64,000 nt of DNA from Tanypteryx hageni (GCA_028673005.1 CM054114.1:25782869-25846868); one strand, 5' to 3'; positions 1 to 12,690 are shown, numbered from the stretch's first letter. Made by a program: numbers and translations. The notes: generated by a model from the sequence alone, not told the origin.

Positions 1-1071
1 TAATTTTATATGTTTAGGCTGGTTTCCAAAGGAAACAGCCATATTAAATGGCCTGTGTGTGTATTTGCCCCTACAAACAACTTTTGCACCAATCTACCGA
101 TTTTCACTGAACTTTGTATGAGGCTCGTGTTGTCAAGGCCCATATCCGGGATATATTTTATTTGGCGAAGATTGAAGTCCCGGGTTCGATTCCTGGAACT
201 TTTTTACAAATTTGTTTTACATAGGAAATCTCAAATCCATCGTGCAGAGACTTTTTCTTTAATACATTAAAATATCCTAAGATTATGATATCGGAGAGAG
301 GTTTGTACTTTTCAAAGGGGAAATTTTAATTCTAATACTTATCATCGAACTTTGATAATTGATAGTATATTCTTGAATTTCTACTAAAACAGCGTTTTTG
401 TGTTTTAAATCGCCTTTTATCAAATTGTTGCCAAGGAGATCATTATTACCGAATTCGGCTTGAGCACAGACGGGTGGACAAATGGGTTATTTTATTTTTC
501 CTTTCAACTGCTCTTCTGCAATGGACAGTTGATACAGACTTACTATCCTATAAACATTAACATTTATAAAATTAAATTAATTTATTTTTCCATTTTTCTC
601 TATCGTTGATAAACTTGGAACTATAGGTGATATATATGGTATGAGAATTCCTTTTAATGAGTAACACATACTAAAATATTTCCTGTCAATATAAGTAATC
701 AATTTGTGACGTCGACTTTCGTAAGCTAGCCTGCATTAGTCCTGGTTTGGACTTCTTGTTAGTTAACGTAGATCGCACCTTTCCAATTTTGTTAATAGTC
801 GCTATAAGCGAATTTTGAAATTCCTGAACTTACATTTGTATTTTCAGGTAATCAACAGTCTTCATCCAATATCTTATGCTTATGTTTTTGTTAAAACGGA
901 AGAAAAAGTCAAACCAAAGACGATTGTTATTCGAAATAATTGCCTTAACATTGTTCATAATATCGTTCTGTTGTAGTTTAAGAGCAGTGAGTAAAATAAA
1001 TGCGACACATAGATATGAGCTTCCATATATAAGCGATGTATAGATATGAGCGATACGTGAGATAATTATCC
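1..1071. other. No gene recognised
   Basis: AT-rich DNA without a coding region I can support; open frames are short and have no recognisable motif. The only notable site is a tRNA B-box-like string near 175-195, listed separately. Confidence 0.6.
174..197 (+). other. Isolated B-box-like (tRNA T-arm) motif
   Basis: The string cccgggttcgattcctgg fits the tRNA T-loop/B-box pattern GGTTCGANTCC, and its flanks can form a 5-bp T-stem. No matching acceptor stem, D-arm or anticodon arm is visible upstream, so it is not a tRNA gene. It may be a remnant of a tRNA-derived SINE or a chance match. Confidence 0.25.
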
Positions 1072-1376
1072 TGTGTGTGTATTTTTGGCTAATCAATCTT
1101 TTGGATTATTATAGCCATACCTCTTTCCACACCGAACACACTCACAAGGGAGGAGGAAACCCCGGTGCAGGCATTTGCCTACTCTTATCGAAAAGCACTA
1201 AGGGGTCCAATGGCTTAACGTCACTTCTGAAGAGCCGAACGCTGACTTTGTGAGGTCTCATAAAACCACACAAACAGGGGGCTGGGTCTACTTTCGCAGG
1301 ATCCGTGCCCGCTGCTCTTTCGAGCAGCAGGCGAGTAGCAACCAACGTCCTAATCACTATACCACCTGCACCCCCA
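1072..1376 (-). mobile_element. tRNA-derived SINE, copy 1 (near full length)
   Basis: Read on the minus strand, the element opens at about 1376 with gggggtgcaggtggtatag, an A-box-like string typical of a tRNA head. It continues through a self-complementary ctgctgctcgaaagagcag segment and a B-box-like ggcacggatcc. A unique body follows, and it ends with tattggattaatcaacc-type sequence and a tail rich in ACAC near 1072-1090. Two other pieces of the same family lie at 19738-19909 (3' half) and 21862-22003 (5' half), both on the minus strand. Comparing the three gives the extent. No target duplication was resolved. Open frames across it are incidental. Confidence 0.8.
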
Positions 1377-3194
1377 GGATAAGAGGGGAGAGGAGAAGCG
1401 AGGTAAATAAAATATCCTTGTCGTTTTCGGACCGTATTGTCGTGTCGATCGACGTGCCTACTATAATTGTCTCGCACCATCGAGATGAAAGCGCTATTAA
1501 GATCTGGAGATTTTGAAGCCTTCCAGTCTTATCGCCTAAAAAAGGACCAAATCAACTGAAGAGCTCTACCGCGCTTTTATCTCTCGAGCAACGGAAGTTT
1601 CGAAAAAATGATTGCGGAGGGAGTTCGGTATTATTTAATGGGAGTTTTAAAATTTAAGATTTTCGGAATTAAAAAGTTTGTATCGAAGATGAACATAACG
1701 TAATTTTTTCTCTCCTATCTGAAATGGGTTTTCACATAATTGCATAGGCTGCTTTTAAAATGTTTTCGCTAAGAGTAACAGAACAAAATAACTTACATTG
1801 AACGGAAGAAGTCGAAGAACCAACTTTTTCCCGAGGAAAGGAAGGATCATAACTCACCTGGAATAAAGAAAAAGAGAAAGTGTTAAAGATTTTCATTGAG
1901 ATATTATTTCAATAAAAATTTCAGTCCGAGTTAAAACTGTGCATAAAAAATAAAGTTTGATAAATAATTAACTCCAGTTGGTTAAACTCGATTTTGTGGA
2001 TACAATATTTTCCTTATTTCTATTCGATAAATAATTCTGAGACAAAAGGATCTTCTCATAATTATAATGCTCATTATTCGCAGTGGAGCGATCACCCGTA
2101 AATAAGTTAGAAACCTACATTAAAACCTGAATGACTAAGATGGTTTTCATTTAAATCGATTATATGTTGATAATATTTGTTCCGAATCATGAGGTCATGT
2201 TAAAAGAATAATTGTTCAAAAGTCGATAACCTTTCTTGGTATAGGAACCCTTAATATTTGTATGTTTAATATTAACTCTGATAATTTATGTGATTTATAA
2301 AGAAAATGTGATATTTTAAATAAATACATTTATATATCATGAAGGAAACAATCGATAAAATAATAAAATACACCGAGTTGCGAAATAAAAGCACCCGTTC
2401 AAATACCTAATCACAATACAAAATCTAGCGTGCGCCACAAAAAAGAAAGAGCAGTTATAGAAAATCATTTCCATGGCACTAAATACATCTTTTAATTTGC
2501 GCAATATTTGAGGCATAATTTCCATATCACGTATGATAAAAATTATTAAATTAATTTTAATTTAATTGCAGCTGAACTCGCATGCCAGATTCTCTTAAAA
2601 ATTCTGTATTGTCGTATCTCCAGCTGGGAATAGAGTAGGCTCAGTTCTACATGGTAAGCACGAAAACATAAAAATTAATAAATAAATATTAATCATTTTA
2701 GTGATAATTGAAGGTGCGAAACTCATCAATAAAATGTATTAGCCGAAAAATAACTTTTCGTTTTCATTCGAAATACATCGTTGACTACACGTAATTGCAA
2801 AAACGCACGCACTCAAATATTAATTTTCACTTCCTACCGGAATAATTCATGTTCTAAAAATTTAATTATGCAACTTTTCCTTCGCGTAGATTTATAAAAA
2901 AACGTGAGTTTACACCCTATCTTTTTCTCTATTCCACTTCCGGAAAAAAATAATTAATGCTATTCGAAGCAGTAAGGATTGAGTTAAACATTTGTTTTTT
3001 TAACGTGCCTCACGCGTGACAGACTTCAAAAAGGTATAAAAATATGAGTCCCCTCCCAAAAAACGTCGTAATAAGGGATTTTGGCGGGTGAGGCGAGCTG
3101 CATTCTTAAAGCACAACGTGGAGGTCAACTTAGGAGACCACTTTTCAAGCATCTGAGGCACCTGTGACCTCAAAGGCACAGAGACCGACATTTT
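1377..3194. other. No gene recognised
   Basis: AT-rich sequence with only short open frames and no recognisable domain, RNA gene or transposon end. Confidence 0.55.
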
Positions 3195-4325
3195 TTGCTC
3201 TCGTCACACCCATTCCCTCTCCACTTCCACTCTCTTTCATCTCGAGCCTGTCTACTTCTCCTCCTCCGTCATCCTCTTCCTACATTTCTCCCCCTCCTCC
3301 CTTCAACCCCAACACCCTCACGTCCCTCTCAAACCTTTGCTATGAGAGCAAACCTTTCACTACTTCCCATCCGCAAACAAAATAAAACGAAAGGCTTTCC
3401 GACCAACATACCACCAGCATCTCTCCCTTTCCTCTCGCTCAACACCCTTTTCATCTCTGCCTGTCTCTCGCCCACCCTCTCTCCTTCTATCTCTCTCTAC
3501 ATTAAACCAACTTCGTCCCTTCGACTCACTCCTACACATCCATGCTTCTCACTTCAAGTTTCATCATAGCTATCCTCCTATTATATTTCCTAACTCACTC
3601 TCTCCCTTCCTCCTCCATTTTGCCCCTCTCTCCTCCACCATCTCTCTCCTCCCTTTCTCCCTGTCTCTTTCTCCCTCTCTTCCTTAGGTTATTTGCTAGG
3701 TGGAAGAAAAGGCTCTCTGGTATGGTTATCCTCTAAATAAAGACAAATACCTATATAACTATATTTATCTCCTTTCATCTCCTTCCTATAGCCTCCATCC
3801 CTTCTTCCCCTATCATTCCTGTTTCTCTCCACTTTTCCTTTCTCCCACTCTATTCTCTCTCCCTATATTTCTCCCTTCTTTATTCTATTTTCTCTCTCTA
3901 TTTCCTTTCTCTCTTCCTTCCTCCATCTCTTTATTTCTCTCTCTCTCTCTATTTTTCCTCACTCTTTATTTTTCCCGCCCTCCCTCTATTCCTCTCTCCC
4001 TCTCTCTGTCTCCCTCTTCGACACCCTCATATTCCTTTCCCTCTTTCACTCACTTTCCCTTCCTCTTTCCCTCGATCTCCCTTCATCTACCCCATTCTTC
4101 TTCCCTCTCCCTCCCTTATTCTACACCTCTTCTTCTATTCATTTACTCCCTTTTTTACCCCTCTTATCTTTAACTCATTTCCTCTTCCTTCTCCTCACTT
4201 ATATATTATATCTCCACTTTTCTTTTCGTTTTTCTCATTTCTTCCATTCTTCCGATATTTTTATTTTCTTTCCTCAACCATCGTTACCATATCTTCATTC
4301 CATTCTTCCTCTTAAAACCTTCAAA
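3195..4325 (+). repeat. Polypyrimidine (CT-rich) tract
   Basis: About 1.1 kb of irregular CTC/TCC/TTC-rich DNA, interrupted at 3685-3772 by a retroelement 3'-tail copy. Open frames across it read as Ser/Leu/Pro/Phe-rich strings in more than one frame, which is the signature of low-complexity DNA and not of a gene. The part after 3772 lies on the 3' side of the retroelement tail, as in other copies in this window; the part before 3685 has no evident source. Confidence 0.85.
3685..3772 (+). mobile_element. Retroelement 3'-tail copy (tail family)
   Basis: Shares the motif order of six other copies in the window: a gctagatggaagaa-like block, a run resembling gactt..agtctc, then ctaaataaagacaaata followed by a TAT(C)-rich stretch and a long CT tract. 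The order fits the 3' terminus of a SINE or LINE whose microsatellite tail has expanded. No TPRT target duplication could be defined because the flanks are low-complexity. Confidence 0.5.
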
Positions 4326-4379
4326 CCCTCAAGAGAAAGACACAATAAACTTCCCTGGATAGACTTTCGCCATGCATGG

Positions 4380-4720
4380 ATGGATAAAAGATGAGAGGAG
4401 GTTAAAACCTGAAGAGTTTTGAGAAAGAAAGGGAAGGTGTGTTTTAACTGAGAGTTGAAAGTTTGTAAAAAAATAAGGAATGGAGGCGGAAGTTTTTATG
4501 TGGAGTGAGAGATAAAAAGGAGAGAATGAGATCAGCAGTAAGCGAATGTTTATATGAGATAGGATGTAAAGGATGGAAAGAAAGGGGAGTGAGGAGAATA
4601 ATGAGAAGAGGGAGAAGATGGAAGAAATATAGCTAATGAGGGATTGATTGGAAGAAGTTACGGAGAGAAGGAGAGTGGAGAGTAGGGGATGAAAGAGGGG
4701 AGAGAAATAAAGATTATTTT
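4380..4720. repeat. Moderately GA-rich tract
   Basis: Purine-rich plus strand with GAGAGG/GAAGA-type strings, less uniform than the tract after 5140. It lies next to the CT-rich tract, so the two are loosely complementary. No gene. Confidence 0.6.
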
Positions 4721-5139
4721 GATTCGAGATTGAGGTTTAACAGTCCCTTATTCCACCGCGGAAAAAAATTGTGTAGGTAAATTATGCATTCACGGAGAAG
4801 AATTTCCCAAACTGCGATTAAATTAGTAAGACTGAATTAATAATATAAAGAGTATAGAAAAACACAAGGGTACGTAAAACACACACTACTGTGAAAATTT
4901 CGATAGCGCGCAAAGAATAATGACACCAAAATCGTCTAAGAGTTACAGATAAATGTGAAATAATAGTGCTCATACAAATAATAGTGATTATAATACAAAC
5001 AACTAGAAAACGTAAATATATAATAGCAATTCAAATACAGCTAAAATAAAATAGCAGAATAAACAGCAAACCAATAATGATAAAATTAAAGATACAATGA
5101 TGTGAATAAACAGATGTGTTATTGGCAAAATTGTGAGAA
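4721..5139. other. No gene recognised
   Basis: AT-rich spacer between two purine-rich tracts, rich in aataat strings. Nothing recognisable. Confidence 0.5.
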
Positions 5140-6370
5140 TCAAAATGGAGAAAAACAGAGAAAGACAGGGGGAGAGAGGGAGTGGTAGGTGAATGGAGCG
5201 AGGAGAAAAAGGCAGCGAGAGTGTAAGAAAGAAAGGAGGATAGAGAAGGAGAGGGAGGGAAAAGGAGACGGAGAGACAGAGAAAGGGAGAGACAAAGAGA
5301 GTGAGAGACAGAGAGAGGGAGACACAGACAGAGTGAGGGAGAAAGGGAGGGAGGGATAGAGAAGGAGAGACAGAGAGGAGGGAAAAGAAGAGAATGAGAG
5401 AGAGAGACAAAGAGAGGGAGAGACAGAGAGAGGGATAGACAGAGGGAGAAGGAGATAGAGTGACAAATAAGGAGCGACAGAGAGAGGGAGGGAAAAGGAG
5501 AGACAGAGAGAGACAGTGAGAGGGAGAGTCAAAGAGAGGGAGAGACAGAGAGAGGGATAGGTAGAAATGGAGAACAGAGAGGAAGGGACAGAGAAAATGA
5601 GAGACAGAGAGATTGAGAGAGAGAAGAAGAGACCGAAAGAGAGGGAGAGATTGAGAGAGAGAAGAAGAGACCGAAAGAGAGGGAGAGAGAGAAAGGGAAA
5701 GCCAGATAGAGAGGGAGAAAAAAAAGAGGGAGAGACGAAAAAGGGAGTAACGAGAGAGAAGGAAAATGGAGGTAATGGAAGGTAGATGGATATGGAGAGC
5801 GATGAGGGATGTTGGAGATGGAGACGGCAAGGGCGAGGTAGGGAGAGAAATTGAAGGAGTGTCACGAAGAGTAAAGGAATGGGAGAATGTGGATGGAGTT
5901 CAAGAGGAGATAGAGGAAATTCAGCGAGAGGGAAGGAGGAGAGAGAGAGAACGAGTTGAAGCGGGAGACCTGGCGGCGCTTATTTTGTCACAGAGGGCGC
6001 TGTGGTATTTTCCTCGGCGTGGAAAGGATTTACCCTTTTTTTATTTTTTCCGCCATTACATGGTTAGCAAGGATACAGAGAGAGATAGAGAAAATACCAA
6101 AAAAGGAGAGCAAGAGAGAGGGAAAGAATGGGAGGAAAAAATAGGAGGAAAAAATGGGAGAAAAAATAATGTCACACAGATCCAGAGGGGATATGTCGAG
6201 AATGAAAGACATTCGAGAGAACAGAGGAGTCTGGGTATGTTTTGTCATTTTTATTATTTCGGCGGAAAATGAGAGAGAAAGGAAATAAGTGAGAGAGATA
6301 GAGAAAAAATTATATAGAGCGATGAAAGAGAGAGAGAGATAAAATGAGGACAGAGTGAGATGGGAAAATT
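5140..6370. repeat. Polypurine (GA-rich) tract
   Basis: About 1.2 kb of GAGAGA/GAGACAGAGAGAGGGA-type DNA on the plus strand. Units such as gagacagagagaggga recur irregularly from 5270 to 5560. Minus-strand open frames of 241 and 275 codons here read only Ser/Leu/Phe/Pro and overlap each other in different frames, so they are composition artefacts. Confidence 0.9.
5611..5690 (+). repeat. 38-bp direct duplication inside the GA tract
   Basis: The string gattgagagagagaagaaga starts at 5611 and again at 5649, followed in both by gaccgaaagagaggg. This is a recent two-copy tandem duplication with period 38. Confidence 0.8.
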
Positions 6371-7024
6371 TTTAAGTTGAAAAAAAATAAAGACATAAAG
6401 GGGTGGGTTTTCACGGTTGGTCTGCGTAGAGATGACAGTCGCGGTTGCAAAAACGGATTTATTCCGAACAAAGCACAAAAAAAGTGCTGCTCATTTCGTC
6501 GACTGTATACAGCTGATGAAAAAAATAATTGACGATTTTTTTACGTTTTTATCCCACAATACTAATATCGAATTAGTTGGCCGACATACTAAATTCATTC
6601 AGCACTCAATGAGATAAAAACATTCGATACCAAATATTATCACTTATAAAGATAATCAATCGATCTTTTCATTATTGGTGGATGTTATGCCATGAACAAA
6701 TATTTTCACAGCTTCGGAAAAATGTGCAAAGTAACTATTTTACAGCCCCTGTCAAAGTAAATTTTGTTGCCCTTGGAAGTAAATATAGAATCCGTGTTTC
6801 GTTCAGATTAGTTTATATTCACTAATTACTACTAAAAATAAAAAGGTAGTTGAAATGTGATGAAATAACAATTACCAATACGTAAATGTTATTTTTCGGC
6901 ATAGTTTTATTACCACCGTTGAAATAATACGAAATATATATAAAAATATCAACATAAAACACATATACAAGACCACCGTAAAGAGCGCAGAGAAGTGTTT
7001 CCTCCAAAGTTCTAGGAATCATTC
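6371..7024. other. No gene recognised
   Basis: AT-rich DNA with short open frames and no recognisable motif. Confidence 0.5.
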
Positions 7025-7032
7025 AATGCAGC

Positions 7033-7332
7033 CAGTGGCGGATTTAGGGGAGGGGGGGTCGCAAATGGCGCGCACAAGAGGCTCCGTGAAGTTAGAGGCC
7101 TCGAAAAAAGTTCGTGTGTATAATCTCAGAAATATTAAATGTCTCAATTTAAAAATCAGTGGAACCTCTCTATGATCCCATAGAAAAACGATCGTTAAAA
7201 GTGCCACAAAAGAGAGTAGCTGTCACGATCGGTTTCACTGTACACTTAGATTGCAGGGACCCCGACTGCTTAGCGCCTGGGGCCCCTAAATGTTTAGCGC
7301 CAGGGGTCCCAGGAGGCGTAAAACCGCCACTG
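7033..7332. mobile_element. hAT-like MITE with near-perfect 8-bp target duplication
   Basis: The left end reads cagtggcggattta; the right end is the reverse complement of cagtggcggtttta. Flanking octamers are aatgcagc (7025-7032) and aatgcacc (7333-7340), 7 of 8 identical. Short G/C-rich subterminal blocks (ggggcccc, ggggtccc) resemble common hAT MITE ends. It is 300 bp with no transposase, and it contains a small nested TIR element at 7157-7240. Confidence 0.75.
7157..7240. mobile_element. 84-bp TIR element, pogo/Tc1-like, nested
   Basis: Left end cagtggaacctctctatgat; right end reads, in reverse complement, cagtgaaaccgatcgtgac. The CAGTGGAACCTCTCTAT string is typical of pogo/Tigger-type MITE ends. 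TA is present only on the right side, so the TA target duplication is not clear. It sits inside the 7033-7332 element. Confidence 0.45.
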
Positions 7333-7340
7333 AATGCACC

Positions 7341-7893
7341 CGTATATATTAGCATGACACAGTTGCATACAGGGCCGGATTTTCCAGGAATTCAGCGCTA
7401 AGGTTCTCAAGCAAATAATTTTCCGGATTTTACTTGGGTTTTTACGATAAAAGTTACACGTAATTTTATTGGGTTTCAAGATAGCAAAACAAATTCTTGT
7501 AATTTATGACTGAGTTATTTTCTTTGCTTTATTTCCAAAAGAATCGGTTACCCTTGTATTGAACGTACCCCATTTTTAATCCAGAAAAAATTGGGAAAAT
7601 GTGGGTGCAATAATTTGGTATAATGATTATCGCTCATGCTAATTTTTGTCGTATTTTTTGTTTCGGAGATTTTTCAAATCAAACGACATTTTTTTTATTA
7701 AAAATATTGTCGATAATTCTGACCCGATTGCGCAGAATATGTTGACGTAGACATACTTTTGAGAAATTTCAGGTTTAACAGGTAGCTGCGATTTTGAAAA
7801 GAATAGAACCAATTGCGCTGCTAAAATCGTTTACCACCTCAGACGTTGCAGATGTTATCGCACTGCGCGGGACTTTTATTCGGCGGATAACTT
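7341..7893. other. No gene; possible solo MITE left end at 7370
   Basis: The string cagggccggattttcc at 7370 resembles the left terminus of another hAT MITE family, but I found no matching right terminus. The rest is AT-rich with nothing recognisable. Confidence 0.35.
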
Positions 7894-8289
7894 CAGCAAA
7901 CCTTTCAAGCCCTGCGGACCACCTCATTACTTACACTAACCTACTTAATGAATCTACGTTTAAGATAAGTTACATAGTCTATTTGGCCATTTTCAAGTAT
8001 ATACGCAGGCGAACTCCAAACGGCACGAGCGTTCTCAGCTTGAGGTAATAAGATCAGTAAAGTGTAAGTTACTGATGGCAGAGCGGTAGGATCTGGAAAT
8101 ATAACGGAGCGGAAAATTTTTCAAGTAATAGTGTGTGATAATGTAAATAATGTGATAGCGTACAACCTGCTAAATTTTTCCCAAAAACTTACAGCTAAAT
8201 ATGAGGTGCGGCCTAAAAATAAACTAATTTTGGAAACGTCCACGGACCACCAGAAAAACCTTCGCAGATCATAGGTTTGTAAAACACTG
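7894..8289. mobile_element. hAT MITE remnant
   Basis: The left part contains caaacctttcaagccctgcggaccacc split across the first 30 bases; the right part contains cacggaccaccagaaaaacc and ends aggtttgtaaaacactg. Paired ggaccacc blocks near each end are characteristic of short hAT elements. The left terminus appears to have lost a few bases, and the flanking octamers do not match. Confidence 0.5.
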
Positions 8290-10610
8290 CTCTAGACTAT
8301 TGCGTGACTCTTTATAATTCACAGACGACACTTCCTGCTGTACTCATTCTATCGCCTTGCTAGATATTAATAAACGAGGTAAAAGGCTTTCGATTGCATA
8401 AGTCTAATCGATCGATCACATCGAAAATCCCCTGAGCTTCTAACTGGAAACCGCATAATCCTAGGTTGGGTATACATGAATAATTTAGCAACGTCTTGAT
8501 TCACTGCCGCCATAGCATTTCATGCGCTAAAATAATTTCAAATATTAATTGAATTCGATAAAATACAATGACTTTAAAAAATACCATGTGCTAACGTCAC
8601 TTGATTACGGCTCCTTACAAAATCAGCCGCCACCGGTAGGCATATCTGTTATATCTCGCTTTTAGCTGAAATTACCCGGCGTTGCTATATTTATATCCAC
8701 ATCAGTGAAGGGCTGCATGGCATTTTGAGGATTCTCCACACCATTTCCCAGTCATTCTTATGGAAAAAGTATTTCGTTGACCCCACGGGGTATGAGACCC
8801 CACGGTCTGAAAATCTAAACTAAAATCTTTCCTTAATCCGTAGCATGGCCCATGCAAATTTTGAATTCGACGGCTCTTATGGTGTCCGAGTTATTAGCGC
8901 ACAAACATTCTCTTTTATATATTAGATTCAATTTTTTCTCGAGGACCAATCTGTTTATTCATGAGGTTTATGCTACACCTTTTCCTTCCTGCGTCCAATC
9001 TAGCATTTTGTCAAAAATCCTTGGTCCTACCGTGATAAAAATAAGCCCCATCGTTCCAAAGATTTGGATTTCAGTATTGTAATTTTCATTAATGGAAATT
9101 TTTATTGACATAAAATATTGCAGTAATTTTGTTGAAGAAAGGTATTGTAGCAGGCTATTACAAGCGTGGTTGCCCGTTAAATATGACGGATACGAGTGAA
9201 TTAAGTTGAAATAAAATTTAAATGAACACTTAATGAAAACAACTTTAATATGCACTAAAAAGCGATATAGCGATATAGTATATTTAATTATACTTAATCA
9301 CGTAGAGTTGATAAATATACTTAACCTTGAAAGTATTAAACGCCAATTTTTTTTATCGGGTTCTAAAATTTATTTTTTTTCTTTAAAAGATATAATTTTT
9401 TCCCAAACTGGGTTTTCATTGCATCATTTCAAATAGTCTCCTTAGGTATCGAAAAACAAAATTTTAAAATGACCATATTAAAAGATTTAAAATTTGTTAT
9501 TTACGCCATTAGCTCATTTTTATGTATGCCATTAGCTCATTATAGGCATTTATATCCCAGCTATAATAGAATCATTTATTCTATATGCAACCAGAACTTT
9601 CAAATCAATTTCAACTGTGGGTGCTATTATGGTGCAAAATTAAGACAAAACCTAGAAAATTTTGACTTCCATGAGAATTTATTTTTAAAAAGGCAATTTA
9701 AATGATAGTGATAATATTTTCCCCTCAAACCCTATCCCGTCATACCGTATTTCATAATCAATGTCATACTTTGAAACCTCATTCGTCTTCATTCCAATTC
9801 TCGAGTTCTTTCCCTTAACGTCTCTCTTGAGATGCTATATCCTTAATTCTGACGCCTACTCACTTACGTATTGCCCTTGAGAAAACATTCAACTTTTACT
9901 TAGTCTAATCCTTTCTCTCCAAATAATCGCTGTGCGTGTTATATTACTACTTATATATTATTGATGCTCCCATGATAAGCAATTTATTCACAGAAAAAAT
10001 TAACTGTACGAAAATACGGCGTTTGAAAATTTCAACCGCAAATAAATATATGGCATATATTAAACTCGAATATCCGTTACGCAAATATTAAAGTCATCAA
10101 TAAATTATATCTACGTTTAAGATACACGATTTACTTTCTTGATTATTTATTCTGTCAACTGCAATTTCCCAAAATTACGCCAGCTGTCAACTAATCCACA
10201 TAACCATGATGCATAGTTTAAATTATGGAATTTTATCATTTTTACGATAATAGACCAAGAGGCTGATTAGCTAATCGACAAAATCACGCACATTATAATT
10301 TTGATATTTTGCTTGTCTACTGATATGATATTTAATGAGAGTTATTATAGGCACTCATTTTCAAATCTAAAATTTTATAATGTGATGCATAATTACTATG
10401 CTTGTAAATATGAATGCGCCATTTAACGAGTCCCATTACAGGCAGTTCTACTCTCGTGATGCTATAATTAAACAAGGCATTTTGGATATTCTGCGTCAGT
10501 AAATTAGTTTATAACTGCAGGCCTTTGCTAGGACATTCACCGCTCTAATGTGAAAATGGAGCCATTCCAGTAGACCCCTGAGATACTACCTATGTGTAAC
10601 GTGTAGAGTG
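8290..10610. other. No gene recognised
   Basis: About 2.3 kb of AT-rich DNA. Open frames are below 100 codons, rich in Ile/Phe/Asn/Lys, and carry no domain I recognise. No RNA gene or transposon terminus seen. Confidence 0.5.
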
Positions 10611-10914
10611 GCGATGGGACAATGCACCATAACGAATCTCATATGGGAGAGTAGGAAAAAGAGGGCTTGGGATGGGTTTGCAAGAGAGGCGGATGGAAAA
10701 AAGTGACCAAATATGGATTAAAAGAGAGAGGAAGGAAGGGAAACTAAAGAAAGGTGAAAAGAGAAGGAAGAGAGAGTGGAAAATGTAGAAGTATAAACAG
10801 AATAGAGTTGTGCACATAGAGAGGCAAGAAAAGGAAGAGAAGGGGAGAGAAAGAATACGGGAAAAAGATAGGACAGTGAAGAGATGGAATGGAGGAGAAA
10901 AAGAGAGAGATTGA
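10611..10914. repeat. GA-rich tract
   Basis: Purine-rich plus strand, lying on the 3' side of the minus-strand retroelement tail at 10915-11000. No gene. Confidence 0.75.
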
Positions 10915-11000
10915 TTGATTGATGCCTTAATTTGCGAGAGTCTGAGGAAGTACCTGAAACCATTCGTGTAAATAAAAGTCGCTTTATGATCAATGTAATT
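10915..11000 (-). mobile_element. Retroelement 3'-tail copy (diverged)
   Basis: On the minus strand it reads cttcctcagactctcgcaaa, then ttaaggcatcaatcaatcaa, then a CT-rich tract. Order and spacing follow the other tail copies, with an agtctc/ctcgc core and a tetranucleotide run at the 3' end, but the sequence is the most diverged of the set. Confidence 0.35.
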
Positions 11001-11089
11001 TTGTATGGAAATCAAGAAGAACTGATAAATTGAAAATCAAAATTTAAAGCAGAAAAATTTAAGTCCGAACAAATAACAAAAACAGCCTG

Positions 11090-12690
11090 AAAAGAGACGG
11101 AAAGTAAATACAAGAAGAGAATGAGGGAAGAAAATATGGAGAAATTGGAGGAATAAGAGAAGAAAGAGAAAAAGAGAGAATAAGATATAGAGGGAAGTGA
11201 AACAGAAGAGAGAAAGAGTGAGAGAACGGGAGAAAAGGAGAAAGAAAAAGTAAAAGAGAAGAAAGAAAGAGGAAAGAGTAAAAAGAGGCAAGAGGAAAAG
11301 AAGAGAAAAAAGAGAAAAAAAAGAGGAAAGCGAGATATAGAGAGAAATTAAAGAGATAAAAGTAAGAGAGAAGAAAAAGAAGAGAACGTAAAGAGCAGAG
11401 AAGGAAAGAAGGAAGTTAAAGAGAGAACAGAGAGAGGAGAGAGAAAGAAAGATGTGAAAAAGTGGAAAGATAAGAGAGAGAATAGAGAGAGAGAGGAGAG
11501 AGAAAGAAAGATGTGAAAAAGTGGAAAGATAAGAGAGAGAATAGAGAGAGAGAGGAAGGAAAGAAATTTAGAGAGAAGAGAGAGACGGGGGAGGAGAGAG
11601 ATAAGAGAGAGGAGAATGGAAAGAGAGAGGAGATAACAAGAGAGAAGTGAAAAAAGGAGGGAAAGAGAAGAAAGAGAGAAGAGGGAGAGGAGAAAAAAGG
11701 AAGTGAAAGAAAGTAGAAAAAGGGAAGAGATAGAGAGGAGAGAGGGAAGAGAGAGAGGGCAGAGGGAAGTGAAAGAGAGAGATAGGCAAGTGAAAGAAAA
11801 GAAAGAGAGGGAAGTGAAAGGGAGGAGAGAGAGAGGCAAGTGAAAGAGATGAGAGAGAGGAAAGTGAAAGAGGAGATAGAGAAAGAGGGAAGTGAAAGAG
11901 AAGAGATAGAGGAAAGAGAGAGGAAAAGAAAGAAGCAAAAGCAACAGAAACAATTGAAAAAGAGGAAGAATATGAAGATGGAGGGGAGATAGAGAGAGGA
12001 CAAAAGAGACAAGGGGAACAGAAAGGGTAAGAGAGAGAGAAGAGTATATCGCAAGAGAGAAATTAGGTCGTAGCATTGCTTAAAAGGTAAGCAGCGTGGA
12101 GTCGGCGGTGACCAAAAAGCATCCTTCTCTGTGCTCTATAAACAGGAGGAGAATGAGGGAAAAGGAGACGGCGGAGTAGAAAAAGAAGAGAAACGGGGGG
12201 AGGAGGTGAGGGCAGGGGGGAGTGCTTGCTAGAGAGTTCTGTTCCGTCGCCGGCTTCCTGAGTTGGTCTCACGGTAATTAGGTAGAAAGCGCGGTACGGA
12301 CCACGAGCTAATGCTTTCAAGGGAACAGAAGAGGAGGAGATATAAGGGAGCAACGAAAAGGCCTCTAGTGGATTGGATGGGAGTAGAAGAGTATTAGGCT
12401 GGGAATAGGAGTGGGTTGTGGGCTAGAGAAGTGGGGGGGGGGTTGGGAATGGAGTTTTAAATGGGACGATGTGGGAAAGCAGGAGGAGTTAGAGAAAACA
12501 TGGAGAGGTGAGGCAGTGAAATAGAAAATAAAGTAAGGAAAACAGAAATCAGCGGAAATAGAAGAGGGAGAAGCTATAAAAGGAAGAAATGCCAGAAGGG
12601 TAAATGAAGGATGGGACGCAAATAGAGAAGGAGTAAAGCACCAGGTAGGGTAATAGAGTAAGAATATACAATGGAAATAAAAATACAAAA
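11090..12690. repeat. Long GA-rich tract
   Basis: About 1.6 kb of purine-rich plus strand, densest at 11100-12050 and interrupted by more mixed sequence at 12060-12350. Minus-strand open frames of up to 242 codons are Ser/Leu/Phe-only strings and overlap in other frames; they are not genes. Confidence 0.85.
11435..11560 (+). repeat. 59-bp tandem duplication
   Basis: The string gatgtgaaaaagtggaaaga starts at 11451 and again at 11510 with matching flanks on both sides, giving two adjacent copies with period 59 and almost no differences. This suggests recent slippage or unequal exchange. Confidence 0.85.

Noticed and set aside
174..197. tRNA gene suggested by a B-box
   Set aside because: No acceptor, D or anticodon arms can be folded with it; the same applies to the motif at 14178-14203.
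5003..5865. Long minus-strand open frames (241 and 275 codons) in the 5-kb region
   Set aside because: They read GA-rich DNA as Ser/Leu/Phe/Pro strings in overlapping frames. No domain, no codon bias, and the same occurs in every GA tract.
11348..12076. 242- and 212-codon minus-strand frames
   Set aside because: Low-complexity readings of the GA tract; two frames overlap over the same DNA with equivalent composition.
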